A stretch of 64,000 bases of DNA. Origin: Bacillota bacterium (GTDB lineage Bacteria > Bacillota > Bacilli > Paenibacillales > UBA4045). Positions 17,175-25,939 of this stretch are shown in pieces. Every line of letters starts with the position of its first letter. The stretch's first letter is position 1. Position numbers and translations under genes: made by a program. A model generated the notes under the pieces. That model was not told the origin of the DNA and searched no databases. It saw only the letters and a program-made list of their open reading frames with translations. The stretch is from the NCBI GenBank assembly GCA_023441055.1, contig JAEZQY010000031.1, positions 124,001-188,000 on the forward strand. Reading direction: 5' to 3'.

Positions 17175-20100
17175 CTAAGCCTTCTCTACATTAAAATACT
17201 TCGCCTGCGGATGCGCAAACACCATCGCAGATACAGAGGCCTCCGGCTCCATCATAAAGCCCTCTGTCAGCTCAATTCCGATGTCCTCCGGCTTCATCAG
17301 CTCGAACAGCGGGCCTTGATCCTCGAGATTCGGGCAAGCCGGATAACCGAACGACACGCGAATGCCTTGGTATCTCGCGCCATGACGCTGCTTCATCGTC
17401 ATCTCCAGCGGATCTGGGAAGCCCCATGTATCACGCATCATATGATGGATACGCTCCGCCAAGCCCTCAGCGGTCTCCAGCGCCACAGACTGCAGCACGT
17501 GTGAGCGCAGATAATCGCCCTTGTCCTTCCACTCCGTGGACAGTTCCCGTACGCCCTGTCCAGCTGTTACGACCAGGAAGCCTACATAATCCATCACACC
17601 GCTCTCCACGGACTTCAGGAAGTCAGACAGACATAGATACGGCTCCACCTGCTGTCGCGGGAATGAGAATGTCTGTATGATCTTCGAATGATCCTCACGA
17701 TCATAGATCAGGATATCGTTACCGCTGGATTGTGCAGGGAAGAATTGATACATCCCTTGCGCGCGGATGATGCCGTCGCGAATAGCGCTCTCCAGAACTT
17801 CATCCACAACCTGCTTCAAATCGACCGCCTTCTGATTGCCAGAAGCCAGCAGCTCCTCTACATTCCCCTTCAAGCCGAGATGATGTCCGAGCAGCATCGA
17901 TTGATTGATATAAGGAATGATATGGCCAAGCGGATAATCCTTCAACACATGCCGCTCCAGATCGGGCGGCAGGAATACAGGGGCATGAGGATCGATATCC
18001 GAGCGCACAGCGCGCGTAGACACAATCTTCTTCTCCTGCTTACCGGCGTTCTGCACCAGCGATTCCTTCAGCTCGCGCATCTCCTCGATCAGCCTCTGAC
18101 GCTGCTCCGGATCGCCGAGCTGGTTCGCGATATCCAGTCCATGCATGGCGTCCTTCGCGTAGAGCACCAGTCCGTCGTATTCAGGACCGATCCGCTCCTT
18201 GGTGAACTTCCGGGTGAGCGCTGCGCCGCCGACCAGAATCGGTGCATCGATACCTGCATTCTTCAGATCCTGCGCGGTGATGACCATCTGCTGAGCAGAC
18301 TTCACCAGCAAGCCAGACAGACCGATTGCATCCGGCTTCTCGCGGTGGTAAGCCTCGATCAATTGATCGGGCGGCACCTTAATGCCCAGATTTACAATAT
18401 GGTAGCCATTGTTCGAGAGGATGATCTCCACGAGATTCTTCCCGATATCATGCACATCGCCCTTCACCGTTGCGAGGATAATCTTGCCCTTGACCGAGCT
18501 CTCATTCTTCTCCATGAATGGCTCCAGATAGCTGACAGAAGCCTTCATCACCTCAGCGCTCTGCAGCACCTCTGCGACAATCAATTCATTCGCGTTGAAC
18601 AGCTTGCCAACCTTGTCCATCCCGACCATCAGCGGTCCGTTGATAATCTCCAGCGGCTTGTACTTCTTCAGCGCTTCTTCCAGATCCGGAATGAGGCCTT
18701 CCTTCGTTCCCTCAACCACATACGTGGCCAATCGCTCCTCCAGCGGCAGGCTGGACGTCTTGACCGTCTTCTCCACCTTCTTCACACGGAAGAACGCGAC
18801 GAAATCTGCGAGTGTCTGATCATTCGTATTGTAGATCAAGTCCTCGGTTAATCGGCGCTCCTCCTCCGAGATCGAGGCGTAACGTTGCAGACGCTGCGTA
18901 TTCACTATTGCATAATCGAGTCCGGCCTTCGTGCAATGATAGAGATAGACCGAATTAAGCACCTCGCGGCCAGCCGGAGGCAAGGCGAAGGACACATTAC
19001 TTACCCCCATCATCGTACGGGACTCAGGGAATGCCGCCTTGATCTTGCGCACCGTCTCAATTGTCTCGCTGCACGAGCCGAGATATTGAGCATCTCCAGT
19101 ACCTACAGGGAACACCATCGGGTCGAAAATAATATCACGCGGATTCACACCATACTTCTGCGTCAATAGTTCATATCCACGCTTCGCAACCGCGAAGCGC
19201 TTATCACTGGATACCGATTGACCTTCCTCATCGATGCACATGAATACGAGCGCCGCGCCATACTTATGCACCAGCGGCACAATCTTCTCAATCCGTTCTT
19301 CACCTTCTTCAAGGTTAACGGAGTTAATAATTGCTTTACCCTGCGAATACTTCAGCGCGGCTTCAACCGCCGCCGCATTCGTCGTATCAATGACGATCGG
19401 TGCCTTGACCTTCTTAACTAGCTCCTTCATGAAGGCTTCGATATCCTCAACCTCATCGCGCTCGGCGTCCTGCAAGCTAACGTCCAGGACATGCGCGCCG
19501 CCCTTCACTTGCGCTCTGGCGATTTCCGCAGCTTCCTCCAGCTTGCCCTCAGCGATCATTCGTTTAAACTTCGGCGATCCCAGAACATTCGTTCTCTCCC
19601 CGACCATGATCGGTAGAATATCGTCCTCCAGATACACGGTTTCGATCCCGGAGACAGCGGCCGGATGCGAGCCACTCCGCTCACGCGGCTTGTACTGCTT
19701 CATCGTCTCAGCTATCGCTCGAATATGCTCCGGTGTCGTGCCGCAGCAGCCGCCTGCAATATTGAGCCAGCCCTGCTCAGCGAATGCGCCCAGCTTCTTC
19801 GCCAGAGATTCCGGTGATTCATGATACTTGCCATCCTCATCCGGCAGACCAGCATTGGGATAGCAACTGACAGCCGTGCTGGCGATATCCGATAGCGAAC
19901 GAACATGATCGCGCATGAATTCCGGTCCCGTCGCGCAGTTCAGACCGATCGAGATAGGCTTCAAGTGCTCCAACGAAATGTAGAAGGCTTCAATATTCTG
20001 TCCAGCCAGCGTGGTGCCCATCGGCTCGATCGTACCGGATATCATGATCGGAAGCTGCTTGCCCGTCTGCTCGAAAGCGCGCTGAATGCCAATACTCCCG

Positions 20101-20615
20101 GCCTTCACATTGAGCGTATCCTGTGAGGTCTCGAGCAGCAAGGCATCTACGCCGCCTTCGATCATCGCCAGCGCTTGCTCATAATAGCTGTCCGTCAATT
20201 GATCGAAGGTCACGCCCCCAGTCACGGATAGCGTCTTCGTCGTTGGTCCCATCGCCCCCGCTACATACCGAGGATGCTCAGGCGTCGTGAATCGATTAGC
20301 CGAATCCACCGCCAGCTTAACCGCCGCCGCTGTGATTTCATAGGCTCGGTCCTGCAGATCATACTCCGCTAATACGACCGAAGCGGACCCGAATGTATTG
20401 GTTTCAATGATGTCTGCTCCTGCAGCGAAATAGGCGTCATGAATGTCCGATATCACATCAGGACGCGTAACGGACAATATCTCATTACAGCCGTCCAGAT
20501 CATCTCCCCCGAAGTCGTCGGCGGTCAGGTCGCGCTGCTGGATCATCGTGCCCATGGCACCGTCCAGAATCAGTATTCGTTCTCCTAGCAATTGGTCCAA
20601 AGCAGGTTTCTTCAT
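17175..20615 (-). CDS. metH: Cobalamin-dependent methionine synthase MetH
   Basis: The protein is 1146 residues from the ATG at 20615, chosen because GGAAGGAAG lies six bases upstream; an in-frame start 36 bases earlier has no such site. Domains in order are homocysteine binding with zinc Cys (NCATGPEF, GGCCGTTPEH), methyltetrahydrofolate binding (MVGERTNVLGS and onward), the B12 cap and B12-binding domain with GDVHDIGKN, and the AdoMet-binding reactivation domain with SFGYPACPN. It methylates homocysteine in the cytoplasm. No SAM or cobalamin riboswitch is visible upstream. Methyl-THF could come from the MTHFR fusion at 57160-59100. Confidence 0.95.
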   Translation of the reverse strand: MKKPALDQLLGERILILDGAMGTMIQQRDLTADDFGGDDLDGCNEILSVTRPDVISDIHDAYFAAGADIIETNTFGSASVVLAEYDLQDRAYEITAAAVKLAVDSANRFTTPEHPRYVAGAMGPTTKTLSVTGGVTFDQLTDSYYEQALAMIEGGVDALLLETSQDTLNVKAGSIGIQRAFEQTGKQLPIMISGTIEPMGTTLAGQNIEAFYISLEHLKPISIGLNCATGPEFMRDHVRSLSDIASTAVSCYPNAGLPDEDGKYHESPESLAKKLGAFAEQGWLNIAGGCCGTTPEHIRAIAETMKQYKPRERSGSHPAAVSGIETVYLEDDILPIMVGERTNVLGSPKFKRMIAEGKLEEAAEIARAQVKGGAHVLDVSLQDAERDEVEDIEAFMKELVKKVKAPIVIDTTNAAAVEAALKYSQGKAIINSVNLEEGEERIEKIVPLVHKYGAALVFMCIDEEGQSVSSDKRFAVAKRGYELLTQKYGVNPRDIIFDPMVFPVGTGDAQYLGSCSETIETVRKIKAAFPESRTMMGVSNVSFALPPAGREVLNSVYLYHCTKAGLDYAIVNTQRLQRYASISEEERRLTEDLIYNTNDQTLADFVAFFRVKKVEKTVKTSSLPLEERLATYVVEGTKEGLIPDLEEALKKYKPLEIINGPLMVGMDKVGKLFNANELIVAEVLQSAEVMKASVSYLEPFMEKNESSVKGKIILATVKGDVHDIGKNLVEIILSNNGYHIVNLGIKVPPDQLIEAYHREKPDAIGLSGLLVKSAQQMVITAQDLKNAGIDAPILVGGAALTRKFTKERIGPEYDGLVLYAKDAMHGLDIANQLGDPEQRQRLIEEMRELKESLVQNAGKQEKKIVSTRAVRSDIDPHAPVFLPPDLERHVLKDYPLGHIIPYINQSMLLGHHLGLKGNVEELLASGNQKAVDLKQVVDEVLESAIRDGIIRAQGMYQFFPAQSSGNDILIYDREDHSKIIQTFSFPRQQVEPYLCLSDFLKSVESGVMDYVGFLVVTAGQGVRELSTEWKDKGDYLRSHVLQSVALETAEGLAERIHHMMRDTWGFPDPLEMTMKQRHGARYQGIRVSFGYPACPNLEDQGPLFELMKPEDIGIELTEGFMMEPEASVSAMVFAHPQAKYFNVEKA

Positions 20616-20696
20616 CTCTAACTTCCTTCCTACACCATTCTTCGTTCTCAAAACTATTTAAAGTCTACCAGATTAATCGGAATTATGAAAGATGGA

Positions 20697-20725
20697 GTGA
20701 CAATCATTCTCGGTTCGATTATAAT
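20697..20725 (+). promoter_or_regulatory. Sigma-A promoter of mtnD
   Basis: GTGACA, 17 bases, then a perfect TATAAT on the plus strand, about 50 bases before the mtnD start. No riboswitch-like fold fits in the short leader. Confidence 0.75.
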
Positions 20726-20774
20726 CATTCTAAACGACAACGTTCAACACATCAAATAGGAAGAGGGAAACAAC

Positions 20775-21317
20775 ATGGCAGAAATTCGAATTCGCAACAC
20801 CAACGAGCGCATCACGGGCGAACAGAATGTGAAGGCGTTCCTCGATCAATTCGAGGTACTCTATGAACACTGGAACCCTGCTAAGCTTCCACAATCTCTT
20901 CAAGAGCGATTCATTCTAAGTGATGAAGATAAGCAAGAGATTCTCAACACCTTCGACACCGAAATTCGCGATCTTGCCGGTCGCCGCGGCTATAAGACCT
21001 GGGACGTCATCGCCTTATCAGACGCGACGCCTAACCTGGATGATCTGTTGAAGAAATTCGAATCCGTGCATACGCATACGGAAGACGAGGTGCGAGCGAT
21101 TACAGCAGGCAAGGGCATCTTCGTCATTAAGGGCTCTGAGGAAGTGGGCTACTTCGATGTAGAGCTGGAAGCAGGCGACGTGATCTCCGTACCTGAGCAT
21201 CATCCTCACTTCTTCACACTCATGGAGAATAGACAGATCGTAGCAGTTCGTCTATTCATAGAGACAGAAGGCTGGATCGCGCATCCCTTCGAGGATGCGA
21301 GCTTCGTGAAAGCCTAA
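20775..21317 (+). CDS. mtnD: Acireductone dioxygenase
   Basis: This 180-residue cupin protein has the metal ligands in HTHTEDEVR (His, His, Glu; about residues 97-105) and a later His in VPEHHPHFF. Acireductone dioxygenase oxidises the acireductone of the methionine salvage pathway to the keto-acid precursor of methionine. No other mtn genes are in the window, so it is separated from the rest of the pathway. It is alone in its transcript, between its own promoter and the terminator at 21338. Confidence 0.92.
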   Translation: MAEIRIRNTNERITGEQNVKAFLDQFEVLYEHWNPAKLPQSLQERFILSDEDKQEILNTFDTEIRDLAGRRGYKTWDVIALSDATPNLDDLLKKFESVHTHTEDEVRAITAGKGIFVIKGSEEVGYFDVELEAGDVISVPEHHPHFFTLMENRQIVAVRLFIETEGWIAHPFEDASFVKA

Positions 21318-21337
21318 CTGAAAGCCTAATCCGACTA

Positions 21338-21377
21338 GAAAACCCGTATCGGCTGCGCGCATCCGGAACGGGTTTTC
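21338..21377. terminator. Bidirectional terminator between mtnD and HAD gene
   Basis: GAAAACCCGT (21338-21347) pairs perfectly with ACGGGTTTTC (21368-21377). The A and T runs at both ends suit the convergent genes on either side. Confidence 0.85.
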
Positions 21378-21403
21378 TATATGGATGGTTCGTCATATAC
21401 AAT

Positions 21404-22201
21404 TTATAAGGACAATTGTTGCGCAATCGCTGGGAGCTCACGCAGGCTCCGAATTTCGAATTTCGGAATAATCTCATCTGTTCGCGTAACCCGATGGCGA
21501 TTAATCCATGCATTCGGCATCCCAATCGTGTTCGAGCCCAGAATATCCGTCGTCAGCTTGTCGCCTACCATTAACCCTTCATGTGCTTCTATACCGAGTA
21601 GCTGCGCAGCGTGCTGGAAGATCCGCGGGGACGGCTTGCCCTCACCGAATTCACCTGAGATGACAATATGATCGAAGTATGCGGCCAGTTGCGGTGCCCC
21701 AGCCAGCTTCTCCCGCTGCAAATCCGGCGATCCGTTCGTCAGCATCAACAGCTTGTAATCCTGCTTGAGCAGCTCCAGCACCTCGAATGTCTCTTCATAC
21801 ACATATGGTCGATTCCGTCTCTCCTGCGCGAACAGCTCGCCGAGGTTTCCCCCTAAGCTAGCATCTTCTACACCGCAGACTTGCAATCCATTCGTCCAAG
21901 ACTGGCGGCGATAGACCGGTGCAATCGCCTCGAGCTGACGAAATTCAGGCTGATGCCCCTCCTTGAACCTGGCCCACAGCCCTTCGAACGGATTAATTCC
22001 GATCATCTTAGTGAACGCATATGGCTCGTACGACGCATACAGCTTGCGCGCTTCCTCGCGCACCGCCTCCTCGAGCTTGGATGCGGGTATGCCGCTCTTC
22101 GCTTCCGCATAGGCGCAAGTAGCCTCGAACGCCTCCTTCACACTGCGATCATCCCATAGCAGTGTATCATCCAAATCGAATAGAACAGCCTTAATCGCCA
22201 T
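21404..22201 (-). CDS. HAD-family hydrolase with alpha-helical cap
   Basis: This 265-residue protein has motif I DLDDTLLWDD (about residues 9-18), motif II MLTNGSPDLQ, Lys in GEGKPSPRIF and motif IV MVGDKLTTDILG. It belongs to the YjjG/phosphoglycolate-phosphatase-like HAD group. The substrate cannot be inferred; a role in nucleotide or metabolite clean-up is usual for the group. It is convergent with mtnD, which is not enough to place it in methionine salvage. Confidence 0.85.
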   Translation of the reverse strand: MAIKAVLFDLDDTLLWDDRSVKEAFEATCAYAEAKSGIPASKLEEAVREEARKLYASYEPYAFTKMIGINPFEGLWARFKEGHQPEFRQLEAIAPVYRRQSWTNGLQVCGVEDASLGGNLGELFAQERRNRPYVYEETFEVLELLKQDYKLLMLTNGSPDLQREKLAGAPQLAAYFDHIVISGEFGEGKPSPRIFQHAAQLLGIEAHEGLMVGDKLTTDILGSNTIGMPNAWINRHRVTRTDEIIPKFEIRSLRELPAIAQQLSL

Positions 22202-22219
22202 GATGTCTCCCCATTCTCC

Positions 22220-22729
22220 CTATCGTTCAATAAAGGTAACTTGATTATTCTTCGCGAACTCTTGAAGCTTATTAGCCAGCTCATCCGTATTAAAGCGATT
22301 GATCGAGCGTGTGAACACCCACTTAGGCTTCTTACTCCTCAGCGAGATGATCACATAACCTTTCTGTACTTCGATCTCCTCAATATCGGCGGCCTGCACT
22401 GTCTTGAAGCCAGCGAATTTACGCGTAGTAAGCTCATGCTTCTCTATGGTCAGGAATGGGCGGCGTATGAAGAAGATAATGAGCGCCAGCAGCACATAAC
22501 TGCCTACCGTTACCCAGTATAGTCCGCTCCTGTCTATCGACCAGAACATGACCATATACGATAATCCGATCAACAGTAACAGGACCGGCAGGATAATGCT
22601 CCGACCCTGATGCTTATTATCCACCTTCCGCTTCACCGTGTCGCCAATCGCTGCCTGACCCATCCGCTTGCGCTGCGCATTGACACGCTTCGCATTGCGT
22701 TCAACCTGTCGTTCCCACTTGCGCGACAT
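22220..22729 (-). CDS. Hypothetical two-helix membrane protein
   Basis: The 169 residues comprise a strongly basic N-terminus (about 1-40), two membrane helices (about 45-88) and a soluble C-terminal domain that may fold like a bacterial PH domain (LTIEKHELTTRKFAGFKTVQAADIEE split over strands). I do not recognise a named family. The start lies 5 bases after the DUF896 gene stop, so the two are probably co-transcribed. Confidence 0.65.
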   Translation of the reverse strand: MSRKWERQVERNAKRVNAQRKRMGQAAIGDTVKRKVDNKHQGRSIILPVLLLLIGLSYMVMFWSIDRSGLYWVTVGSYVLLALIIFFIRRPFLTIEKHELTTRKFAGFKTVQAADIEEIEVQKGYVIISLRSKKPKWVFTRSINRFNTDELANKLQEFAKNNQVTFIER

Positions 22730-22734
22730 CTAGG

Positions 22735-23031
22735 TCACTCCTTATCCTCATCCACGATTTCGATTTGATCGAGCTGGCCCCTCATCGATTGACGAATGGA
22801 ATCCAGATACATATTGCGGAGGACAGCCTGCTCATGCTGCTCGCCTTCCGTAAGACCTGCCTCAGACTTGCTCTTATGATAGAGATCATTAATACGACCG
22901 ACCAAGGCATCCATATTGAGGTTGCTGAGCACTTGATATTCTCGCTTCTCCCCCTCAGTTAATTCGCCTTCCAGCATCTTCTGATTCAGGTCGTCCAAGC
23001 GCTTCTTAACATCATCCATGCTATAACTCAT
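22735..23031 (-). CDS. DUF896 (YnzC-like) small protein
   Basis: The 98 residues include GRINDLYHKSKSEAGLTEGE and QAVLRNMYLDSIRQSMR, the signature of the small two-helix DUF896 proteins. B. subtilis YnzC lies in the SOS-controlled yneA-yneB-ynzC operon. Here the gene follows yneA, but a hairpin terminator lies between them and yneB is absent. The N-terminal 35 residues add a helical pair not found in the shortest homologues. Its function is unknown. Confidence 0.8.
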   Translation of the reverse strand: MSYSMDDVKKRLDDLNQKMLEGELTEGEKREYQVLSNLNMDALVGRINDLYHKSKSEAGLTEGEQHEQAVLRNMYLDSIRQSMRGQLDQIEIVDEDKE

Positions 23032-23127
23032 CCGATTATTCAGCCTCCATTTCTACTCCATAACTTTGCCATGAGCGACTGCTAAAGTCAAGAAGTTCAG
23101 ATCACGGGGATAGCTTCTCCAAGCATA

Positions 23128-23157
23128 AGAAAAGAGCCGACCAAGGTCTCGGCTCTT
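23128..23157 (-). terminator. Terminator downstream of yneA
   Basis: AAGAGCCGA (23157-23149 on the minus strand) pairs with TCGGCTCTT (23140-23132) and is followed by TTCTTA. It would separate yneA from the DUF896 gene. Confidence 0.65.
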
Positions 23158-23278
23158 CGTATAAAAACACATGCCATTCTCTTCCTAAATGATCATGCGA
23201 ACGACACGCGAACATCATACCAATGGTCATGAGGTGATGCGAACGCGATACGAACAATCCATAAGATCCACCTCTGCA

Positions 23279-23704
23279 TTAGTGTATGATCGGAATTTGC
23301 AGCAATTGACCCTCGTATATCATGGCTGAGTCCAACTGATTCATCGCTTTGATCTCTCCAATATAATCCCGGATATCGAGGTGCGCAGGCAAGTACTGCT
23401 TCGCAATTAGCCATAAGGAATCTCCGCGTTCGACAATGTAGGGCTCATAAGCTGGCTCGACTGGCAGTACGCTGTTGCTGACCGCTTGCATGGACACCGT
23501 GCTGTTAAGCGAGCTGGAAGTGCCATCGGTCTGTTCTCCATTAGTTGCATAAGCATGCATCATAGCCCCGAACAGAATGCTGAAGAACACTAATGCACTT
23601 AATACGAGCACTCTGACGAATCGCGTAGGATTGCTGCGCGTGGAATGGACCACAGCTGTCTTTCCTCTATAGTAATAACCACCTGCGTAAGTTGTATGCA
23701 TCAT
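23279..23704 (-). CDS. yneA: YneA-like LysM cell-division suppressor
   Basis: The protein is about 142 residues from the ATG at 23704, nine bases after GGAGG. It has one N-terminal membrane helix (VRVLVLSALVFFSILFGAMM) and a C-terminal LysM domain (YIVERGDSLWLIAKQYLP). B. subtilis YneA delays division during the SOS response, acting at the membrane and cell wall. The divergent position to lexA and the LexA boxes in its promoter support this call. A linker of about 35 residues separates helix and LysM. Confidence 0.87.
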   Translation of the reverse strand: MMHTTYAGGYYYRGKTAVVHSTRSNPTRFVRVLVLSALVFFSILFGAMMHAYATNGEQTDGTSSSLNSTVSMQAVSNSVLPVEPAYEPYIVERGDSLWLIAKQYLPAHLDIRDYIGEIKAMNQLDSAMIYEGQLLQIPIIH

Positions 23705-23734
23705 GATCAACATCCTCCAAACACTCGTTCTTGG

Positions 23735-23746
23735 GAACCTCTGTTC
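23735..23746. promoter_or_regulatory. LexA box 1 (GAACCTCTGTTC)
   Basis: A perfect GAAC-N4-GTTC box downstream of the yneA -10 element and before its ribosome site. LexA bound here would block yneA transcription. Confidence 0.8.
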
Positions 23747-23754
23747 CTATTCCT

Positions 23755-23783
23755 ACTATAACTAGAACAATCGTTCCCGTCAA
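23755..23783 (-). promoter_or_regulatory. yneA promoter
   Basis: The minus strand reads TTGACG, 17 bases, then TATAGT. The spacer contains LexA box 2 entire, which predicts tight SOS repression. Confidence 0.8.
23765..23776. promoter_or_regulatory. LexA box 2 (GAACAATCGTTC)
   Basis: A perfect GAAC-N4-GTTC box lying inside the yneA promoter spacer. Confidence 0.85.
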
Positions 23784-23793
23784 GTGTTTTTTC

Positions 23794-23821
23794 GAACAAC
23801 CGTTTGTACAAACGGTTGTTC
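23794..23821. promoter_or_regulatory. Composite 28-bp LexA palindrome at the lexA promoter
   Basis: The 28-bp perfect palindrome is built from GAACAACCGTTT, GTAC and the complement AAACGGTTGTTC. Each half is a one-mismatch LexA box. It overlaps the -35 and spacer of the lexA promoter, giving autoregulation. Confidence 0.8.
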
Positions 23822-23832
23822 TATGTTATGAT
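23804..23832 (+). promoter_or_regulatory. lexA promoter
   Basis: TTGTAC, 17 bases, then TATGAT on the plus strand, with the composite LexA palindrome over the -35 region and spacer. Confidence 0.75.
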
Positions 23833-23867
23833 AAAAAAAATACTTCCATTATATGAGGTGATTGAGC

Positions 23868-24488
23868 GTGACCAAGATTTCGAATCGCCAGCAAGCGATA
23901 CTGAACTTCATTAAGAACGAGGTTCGCGACAAGGGCTATCCGCCTTCCGTACGCGAGATCGGTGAAGCGGTTGGTCTGGCTTCCAGTTCTACGGTGCATG
24001 GCCATCTAGAACGCCTAGAGAAGAAGGGACTCATCCGCAGAGACGCGACGAAGCCTAGAGCTATAGAGATTACAGACGGCGACAATGATCATGCGCAATT
24101 TAACCTCTCCGTAACACAAGTGCCGCTAGTCGGCAAGGTTACTGCCGGCGAGCCGATACTGGCAACTGAGAATATCGAGGATTACTTCCCGTTACCTAGA
24201 CACTATGCCGATCATGGATCCATCTTCATGTTGAGCATATCCGGCGACAGTATGATTGATGCCGGTATTCACGATGGCGATTATGTGGTCGTCCGTCAGC
24301 AGCAATCTGCCATGAACGGCGATATCGTCGTCGCGATGAACGAAGACAATGAAGCAACAGTCAAGACCTTCTACAAGGAGAAGGACCACATCCGGCTGCA
24401 GCCTGAGAACACCTCGCTCCAGCCGATTCGATTGAAGCAGGTGTCTATTCTGGGCAAGGTTATCGGGCTGTTCCGAGATATGCATTAA
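23868..24488 (+). CDS. lexA: SOS repressor LexA
   Basis: The protein is 206 residues from the GTG at 23868, seven bases after GAGGTG; this gives the usual MTKIS start. The N-terminal winged helix contains GYPPSVREIGEAVGLASSSTVHG. The C-terminal S24 peptidase domain has the cleavage Ala-Gly region (KVTAGEP), the catalytic Ser in SGDSMIDAGI and the Lys in ATVKTF. RecA-stimulated self-cleavage relieves repression of SOS genes, here lexA, yneA and probably mrfAB. Confidence 0.96.
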   Translation: MTKISNRQQAILNFIKNEVRDKGYPPSVREIGEAVGLASSSTVHGHLERLEKKGLIRRDATKPRAIEITDGDNDHAQFNLSVTQVPLVGKVTAGEPILATENIEDYFPLPRHYADHGSIFMLSISGDSMIDAGIHDGDYVVVRQQQSAMNGDIVVAMNEDNEATVKTFYKEKDHIRLQPENTSLQPIRLKQVSILGKVIGLFRDMH

Positions 24489-24500
24489 GCTAACCAAAAA

Positions 24501-24545
24501 AAAGCGCCACTGTCGGATATTAGTCCGGCAATGAGCGCTTTTTCT
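24501..24545. terminator. Bidirectional terminator between lexA and glnA
   Basis: AAAGCGC (24501-24507) pairs with GCGCTTT (24535-24541), with an inner CGG/CCG pair, an A run before it and TTTTT after. It suits both convergent genes. Confidence 0.85.
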
Positions 24546-24554
24546 ATTGCTATT

Positions 24555-25883
24555 CTAGTACAACGTCATATACTGATCTCTCTCCCAATCATGAACCTGT
24601 GTGCGGAATATATCCCACTCGATTTCCTTCAGCTCTAGGAAGTGTGTTAGCGCGTGATCGCCCAGCGCGTCGCAGATCACCTCATCCGCGACCAGCTCAT
24701 CCAACGCCTCTCTCAAGTTCTCTGGCAAATTCGGAATTCCGGCTTCTAATCGCTCTTCATCGGACATGATGTAGATATTGCGATCGGTAGGCTCAGGCAG
24801 GTACAGCTTGTTCTCGATGCCATCGAGTCCCGCGCGCAGCATAACGGCAAGCGCTAGGTATGGATTAGCTGCCGGGTCAGGGTTGCGCACCTCAATCCGT
24901 GTGCTGAGTCCGCGAGAGGATGGAATGCGAATCATTGGACTGCGATTGCTGGCAGACCATGCTACATAGCATGGCGCTTCATAGCCTGGCACCAGACGCT
25001 TGTAGGAGTTAACCGTCGGGTTCGTAATCGCCGTCATTCCGCGTGCATGCTTCAAGATACCGGCCATATAATAACGAGCAGTCTCGCTTAAACCTAGCTT
25101 ATCATTCTCGTCGGAGAATGTGTTGACCTTGCCGCTGAACAACGATTGATGCGCATGCATGCCTGATCCGCTGACACCGAAGAGCGGCTTCGGCATGAAG
25201 GTGGCGTGCAAGCCATGCTGACGAGCAATCGTCTTCACGACAATCTTGAAGGTCTGAATTTGGTCCGCTGCTTTAATCGCAGAAGCGTACTTGAAGTCGA
25301 TCTCATGCTGTCCAGGCGCAACCTCATGATGGGAGGCTTCAATCTCGAAGCCCATCTCTTCCAATACGAGCACGATCTCACGACGGCAATTCTCGCCCAG
25401 ATCCATCGGCGCCAGATCGAAGTAACCGCCGTGGTCATTAAGTTCCATCGTCGGATTGCCCTTCTCATCGGTCTTGAACAAGAAGAATTCCGGTTCAGGG
25501 CCTACGTTCATCGTTGTAAAGCCCATCTCCTTGGCTAGCTGCAGATTGCGCTTCAGAATACCGCGAGGATCGCCTGCGAACGGTGTGCCGTCCGGCATAT
25601 AGATATCACAGATCAATCTGGCCACTCGGTCCTGCGCAATCCAGGGGAAGATCATCCATGTATCGAGATCCGGGTACAGATACATGTCGCTCTCTTCAAT
25701 TCTCACATAACCCTCAATGGAAGAGCCGTCGAACATCATCTTATTATCCAGTGCCTTCTCCAGCTGACTGAACGGAATCTCAACATTCTTAATGGAACCG
25801 AGCATATCAGTGAATTGCAGACGAATAAATCTCACATTCTGTTCCTTCGCATTGCGAATAATATCCTCACGTGTAAAGCTCAA
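24555..25883 (-). CDS. glnA: Type I glutamine synthetase
   Basis: This 442-residue GSI-alpha enzyme includes FDGSSIEGYVRIEESD, GPEPEFFLF, SGMHAHQSLF (ammonia and glutamate site) and NRSPMIRIPSSRG. It makes glutamine from glutamate, ammonia and ATP. It lies 56 bases after glnR in a glnRA operon, under the GlnR box at 26440. AGGAGG precedes the ATG. Bacillus-type feedback-inhibited GSI is the expected class. Confidence 0.96.
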   Translation of the reverse strand: MSFTREDIIRNAKEQNVRFIRLQFTDMLGSIKNVEIPFSQLEKALDNKMMFDGSSIEGYVRIEESDMYLYPDLDTWMIFPWIAQDRVARLICDIYMPDGTPFAGDPRGILKRNLQLAKEMGFTTMNVGPEPEFFLFKTDEKGNPTMELNDHGGYFDLAPMDLGENCRREIVLVLEEMGFEIEASHHEVAPGQHEIDFKYASAIKAADQIQTFKIVVKTIARQHGLHATFMPKPLFGVSGSGMHAHQSLFSGKVNTFSDENDKLGLSETARYYMAGILKHARGMTAITNPTVNSYKRLVPGYEAPCYVAWSASNRSPMIRIPSSRGLSTRIEVRNPDPAANPYLALAVMLRAGLDGIENKLYLPEPTDRNIYIMSDEERLEAGIPNLPENLREALDELVADEVICDALGDHALTHFLELKEIEWDIFRTQVHDWERDQYMTLY

Positions 25884-25939
25884 GGTTACTCCTCCTAAAT
25901 GAAAGTATCTGGGACATGATGACAGTTGAACGTCATGGA

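Noticed and set aside
17688..18851. 387-codon open frame on the plus strand inside metH
   Set aside because: It lies wholly antisense to the well-supported metH, has no family pattern and no ribosome site; it is a shadow of codon bias.
20616..20774. SAM or B12 riboswitch between metH and mtnD
   Set aside because: The gap is only about 160 bases, holds the mtnD promoter, and none of the conserved riboswitch core words is seen.
23191..23256. Repeated GCGAAC words downstream of yneA as LexA boxes
   Set aside because: They are direct, not inverted, repeats and lie after the gene, so they do not fit GAAC-N4-GTTC operators.
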